DNA of 7,179 nt. Origin: Gammaproteobacteria bacterium (GTDB taxonomy: Bacteria > Pseudomonadota > Gammaproteobacteria > GRL18). The DNA lies in NCBI GenBank assembly GCA_028571885.1, contig JAPVVU010000155.1, positions 1-7,179 on the forward strand, in the 5' to 3' direction. The notes under the pieces were generated by a model that was not told where the DNA came from, did no database searches, and saw only the letters and a program-made list of their open reading frames with translations. Of the stretch, positions 5,540-7,179 are shown one piece after another (position 1 is the stretch's first letter; the number at the start of each line of letters is the position of its first letter). A program made the translations under genes and the position numbers.

Positions 5540-5617
5540 TTAAATAAATCCAATAGTGATGGCTGCCAACCACAAAATAGCAGTGATCAATGTAACTGTT
5601 ACATGCGTTTCATTCAT
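5540..5617 (-). CDS. single-helix membrane microprotein (25 aa)
   Basis: An ATG at 5617-5615 (minus strand) is preceded by AAAGGA with 7 bases between, a near-ideal ribosome site, and the frame runs 25 codons to TAA. The peptide has a short polar start (MNETH) and then one uninterrupted hydrophobic helix (residues 7-25, including TLITAILWLAAITIGFI) ending at the C-terminus, the design of small regulatory or assembly subunits of membrane complexes such as CydX- or KdpF-like proteins, though it matches no family that I recognise. It lies 183 bases downstream of the H-NOX gene on the same strand and converges with the MscS-like gene (30-base gap). Either could be its partner. The ribosome site plus perfect transmembrane composition make it better than chance, but it is unproven. 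Confidence 0.5.
   Translation of the reverse strand: MNETHVTVTLITAILWLAAITIGFI
5590..5604. promoter_or_regulatory. perfect 15-bp palindrome inside the microprotein gene
   Basis: ATGTAACTGTTACAT reads the same on both strands around a central T (5597), with 7-bp half sites. It has the form of a dimeric regulator site or a small hairpin and lies 11 bases inside the start of the 25-codon ORF, overlapping its His-Val-Thr-Val-Thr codons. The loop is too small for a stable RNA hairpin of full length, so a protein site is the better reading. The regulator is unknown. Confidence 0.4.
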
Positions 5618-5800
5618 TGTATTTTCCTTTAGATTTAATCAATAAGTCTATCAGAGAAATATTGCAGGAATATTACAGTAACAATTGATGGCTAGTGACA
5701 TTGCTTTTGGCGAGCGATGAAAAATCCATAGCTCATCTATAATAATAAAGGGTAGGGGATAGAAACTTATCTCTTAGACCAGCTTATTCAGTGCGTTGTT

Positions 5801-6349
5801 TCAGCTTTTAGTCACTTTAATGATGCATTCTTTAGCGCCTTCATACATACATTGAGTTTCTTCGATGGTAAGTTTTTCATTAAAACGTTCTCCCAGCCCC
5901 CGAACGATACCTCTGACCACATGGCATAGTTTACGATGAGAGTGATAGTGGATGATCAATACATCATCAGACTCTCTCTGAGCAGAAAGATGTGGTGGTT
6001 TGCGTTCTGGGTTGTGCCGGTGAATTGCATCGTGAATGTTTGCGCCAGCATGAATTATCATATCAAATGAATTATCAAGACCATCTTTCAGATACATGGG
6101 ATAGAAGCTCATTAGCCTGGGTCCTACGTAGGAACCAAAATCCTCCAGCACTACGGGCAGAGGCAGACCCAGGGCGTCTGCTGCTGTTTGAGCTAAACCA
6201 ACGATTTCTTCATCTGAGTAATCCACGACTGGAAAATATATTTTATGTTCCTGGCCCGTAGTGGCCTTGACTAATGTGCGCCATGTTTCATTCCCACCAT
6301 GCCTTTCTTCGACGTATTCCTTCAGAAATGTAAAAATAATTCCGTACAT
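5801..6349 (-). CDS. hnoX: H-NOX haem nitric oxide/oxygen-binding sensor (182 aa)
   Basis: Cytoplasmic haem sensor that controls histidine kinases or c-di-GMP enzymes on NO binding. Starting at MYG, the family-typical N-terminus, length is 182 aa as expected. Key residues: proximal haem ligand His106 in NIHDAI; haem-propionate motif Tyr135-x-Ser137-x-Arg139, exactly 29 residues after the histidine as in known H-NOX proteins; and the KPPHL segment between them. The position of the O2-stabilising distal tyrosine (five after the motif Arg) is Val144, so NO-selective sensing is inferred. Cys142, Cys167 and Cys175 have the spacing of the zinc/redox cysteines known in Vibrio and Shewanella H-NOX, with Glu164 in the place of their fourth (His) ligand. 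In-frame starts upstream (ATG 6361, TTG 6430) are less likely: neither has a ribosome site, and a TATAAT at 6377-6372 lies just upstream of the ATGs. No kinase is adjacent; an EAL-domain gene end lies farther upstream on the same strand. Confidence 0.92.
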   Translation of the reverse strand: MYGIIFTFLKEYVEERHGGNETWRTLVKATTGQEHKIYFPVVDYSDEEIVGLAQTAADALGLPLPVVLEDFGSYVGPRLMSFYPMYLKDGLDNSFDMIIHAGANIHDAIHRHNPERKPPHLSAQRESDDVLIIHYHSHRKLCHVVRGIVRGLGERFNEKLTIEETQCMYEGAKECIIKVTKS

Positions 6350-6371
6350 TTTGGGCCCCATTGATGATTTT

Positions 6372-6377
6372 ATTATA
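6372..6377 (-). promoter_or_regulatory. candidate -10 element of the H-NOX gene
   Basis: A perfect TATAAT reads on the minus strand at 6377-6372, 22 bases before the H-NOX ATG at 6349. No good -35 is seen 16-18 bases upstream, so activator dependence or chance are both possible. If used, it rules out the longer TTG start at 6430 and leaves a leader of only about 15 bases. Confidence 0.3.
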
Positions 6378-6527
6378 CTGTTTATTAAACAATAGCCCCA
6401 CCATTGAAAGAGCGCAAGTATCCCGAACAATTATTGATTGTTTTTTTTATTTTTGATAGGTGGTTCAAAATAGCTAAGCCGGAAGGAATGTCTCATCGCA
6501 TATTGAGCTGTCAATCCTTTTAGGAAT

Positions 6528-6556
6528 ACGAAATTTCATATAAACTAAACGAAATT
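6528..6556 (+). promoter_or_regulatory. candidate promoter of the 6624 gene flanked by 8-bp direct repeats
   Basis: ACGAAATT occurs at 6528-6535 and again at 6549-6556, 21 bases apart (two helical turns), flanking TATAAA (6539-6544), a five-of-six -10 match. No clear -35 is seen. The repeats could be a paired regulator site. The AT-rich background lowers confidence. Confidence 0.25.
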
Positions 6557-6565
6557 ATGGATGAA

Positions 6566-6614
6566 TAAGTAAATAAGCAAGCAAGTAAGTAAGTAAGGTG
6601 TTCTAAGTAAGGTG
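6566..6614. repeat. tetranucleotide repeat array (TAAG/CAAG) and duplicated ribosome site
   Basis: Eight contiguous 4-bp units run from 6566 to 6597: TAAG, TAAA, TAAG, CAAG, CAAG, TAAG, TAAG, TAAG. The last units continue into an 11-bp direct repeat TAAGTAAGGTG (6590-6600 and 6604-6614), which duplicates the AAGGTG that is the probable ribosome site of the gene starting at 6624. The array lies between the putative -10 and the start codon, so it would be transcribed into the leader. Confidence 0.85.
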
Positions 6615-6623
6615 AATACATAA

Positions 6624-6959
6624 ATGAATGATATAAAAAAGATCCTGAAGGGGATAGGTTCATTACTTTTTGTAATAGTAATGGCATTGATTGTTACTCA
6701 AAAAATAAATTCTATTAATGAGTTAACTATTCTGGGTTGGAGCGTTGTAGGAATTAGTTTTTTTGTCGTCGTTTTGTGCGCTATAAAATTAGAAAAACTT
6801 GTTAAGCCTTATCTAAAACTCAAAGAGGGCACATTAGAATGGCTGAGCATAATTGTTTGTTTTTCTTTTTTTGGATTGGCAGTCTATCTTCTAAGTACAG
6901 ATAGTATAAAAAGTGCTCTTTTTTCTGAAATCCCTCAGTCCCCCATCTACCAAAAGTAG
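6624..6959 (+). CDS. small integral membrane protein of unknown function (111 aa)
   Basis: I do not recognise the family. Three hydrophobic segments are visible at about residues 8-25, 34-55 and 71-91. The N-terminus is basic (MNDIKKILKG), the second loop is strongly basic (KLEKLVKPYLKLK, residues 55-67) and the C-terminal tail is about 20 residues and polar. By the positive-inside rule the loop after helix 2 is cytoplasmic. The ATG has AAGGTG (6609-6614) 9 bases upstream, at the end of a tetranucleotide repeat array, so expression could vary with repeat number. It is divergent from H-NOX (274 bases between start codons) and converges with the EAL gene (48-base gap). It lies between two genes of a possible gas-sensing/c-di-GMP pathway, but nothing in its sequence ties it to them. 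Confidence 0.75.
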   Translation: MNDIKKILKGIGSLLFVIVMALIVTQKINSINELTILGWSVVGISFFVVVLCAIKLEKLVKPYLKLKEGTLEWLSIIVCFSFFGLAVYLLSTDSIKSALFSEIPQSPIYQK

Positions 6960-7007
6960 GTGAGGCGAAGAAGGGGGGAAGTTACAAAATGAATAAACGG
7001 ATAGACA

Positions 7008-7179
7008 CTAATTAGAGACGTAATGCCGTGACAGCCATTTTTTTAGTTCCGATTCCGGCAGTGGATGAGATATGTAATATCCCTGCACTGTATCACAACC
7101 TAATGTTTTCAGATGCTGTAATGTTGCTTCATCTTCCACGCCTTCTGCAACCACATGAAGATTCATGTTATGGGACAGG
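7008..7179 (-). CDS. C-terminal end of an EAL-domain (c-di-GMP phosphodiesterase-type) protein, cut by the window edge
   Basis: The last 57 codons (including the stop) are visible, reading from the window edge to a TAG at 7010-7008. The sequence contains VVAEGVEDEATLQHLK and then LGCDTVQGYYISHPLP, the C-terminal signature of EAL domains; the second Glu of AEGVE and the Gln of the VQG motif are conserved active-site residues, so the domain is probably catalytic as far as can be seen. EAL enzymes hydrolyse cyclic-di-GMP to pGpG. Only about 10 residues (LKKWLSRHYVSN) follow the domain, so it is C-terminal. What lies before it (GGDEF, PAS, receiver domain or membrane sensor) is outside the window. 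It is on the same strand as, and upstream of, the H-NOX gene, although a divergent gene separates them. Confidence 0.9.
   Translation of the reverse strand, partial: LSHNMNLHVVAEGVEDEATLQHLKTLGCDTVQGYYISHPLPESELKKWLSRHYVSN

Noticed and set aside
6350..6430. Longer H-NOX start at TTG 6430, adding 27 residues.
   Set aside because: H-NOX proteins begin close to the MYG/MKG motif, there is no ribosome site at 6430 and a TATAAT lies within the extension.
6931..6985. C-run and G-run (about 6939 and 6973) with CATCTAC/GTAGGTG as a terminator between the convergent genes.
   Set aside because: Pairing is short and imperfect and no T-run follows on either strand.
1..7179. tRNA, rRNA, CRISPR array, intact insertion sequence or integrase.
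   Set aside because: Read on both strands, no such structure or gene was seen.

Overview
The window looks like ordinary chromosomal DNA from an AT-rich (roughly mid-30s % G+C by eye) Gram-negative bacterium, most likely a gammaproteobacterium with a respiratory, possibly sulfur-oxidising, lifestyle. This rests on a TusA-family sulfurtransferase, Sec-exported c-type cytochromes (a class I monohaem protein and a cytochrome c'-type class II protein), an MscS-like channel, an H-NOX gas sensor and the tail of an EAL-domain protein. The taxonomic placement is inference; no marker gene is present.

Layout. 1-465: a short leader and a TusA-family gene. 466-997: a gene for a small exported protein of unknown function, preceded by two tandem 20-bp repeats. 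998-1591: a long stretch without a clear intact gene. It holds a minus-strand coding fossil with an in-frame stop, a good plus-strand intrinsic terminator with no obvious gene to terminate, and a minus-strand micro-ORF whose ribosome site and start codon lie inside that terminator hairpin. 1592-2487: a cytochrome c with a candidate lipid anchor and, 14 bases later, a four-helix membrane protein. 2762-3578: two small exported proteins, the second a cytochrome c'-type haem protein preceded by an in-frame 9-codon upstream ORF. 3776-5509: a large MscS-family protein. 5540-6349 (minus): an H-NOX gene and, downstream of it, a 25-residue single-helix microprotein. 6431-6623: a divergent promoter region with a tetranucleotide repeat array. 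6624-6959: a three-helix membrane protein of unknown function. 7008-7179 (minus): the C-terminal end of an EAL-domain protein that continues beyond the window.

How the genes may work together. Cytochrome c' proteins commonly bind NO, and this H-NOX lacks the distal tyrosine that goes with O2 binding, so an NO-sensing and NO-handling theme around a c-type respiratory chain is plausible. EAL enzymes are known output partners of H-NOX in other bacteria, but here a divergent gene lies between them and no histidine kinase is visible. This grouping is inference from proximity, not a demonstrated pathway. The least explained parts are the 998-1591 region, the duplicated-looking beta region of the MscS-like protein, the microprotein next to H-NOX and the repeat array upstream of the 6624 gene.
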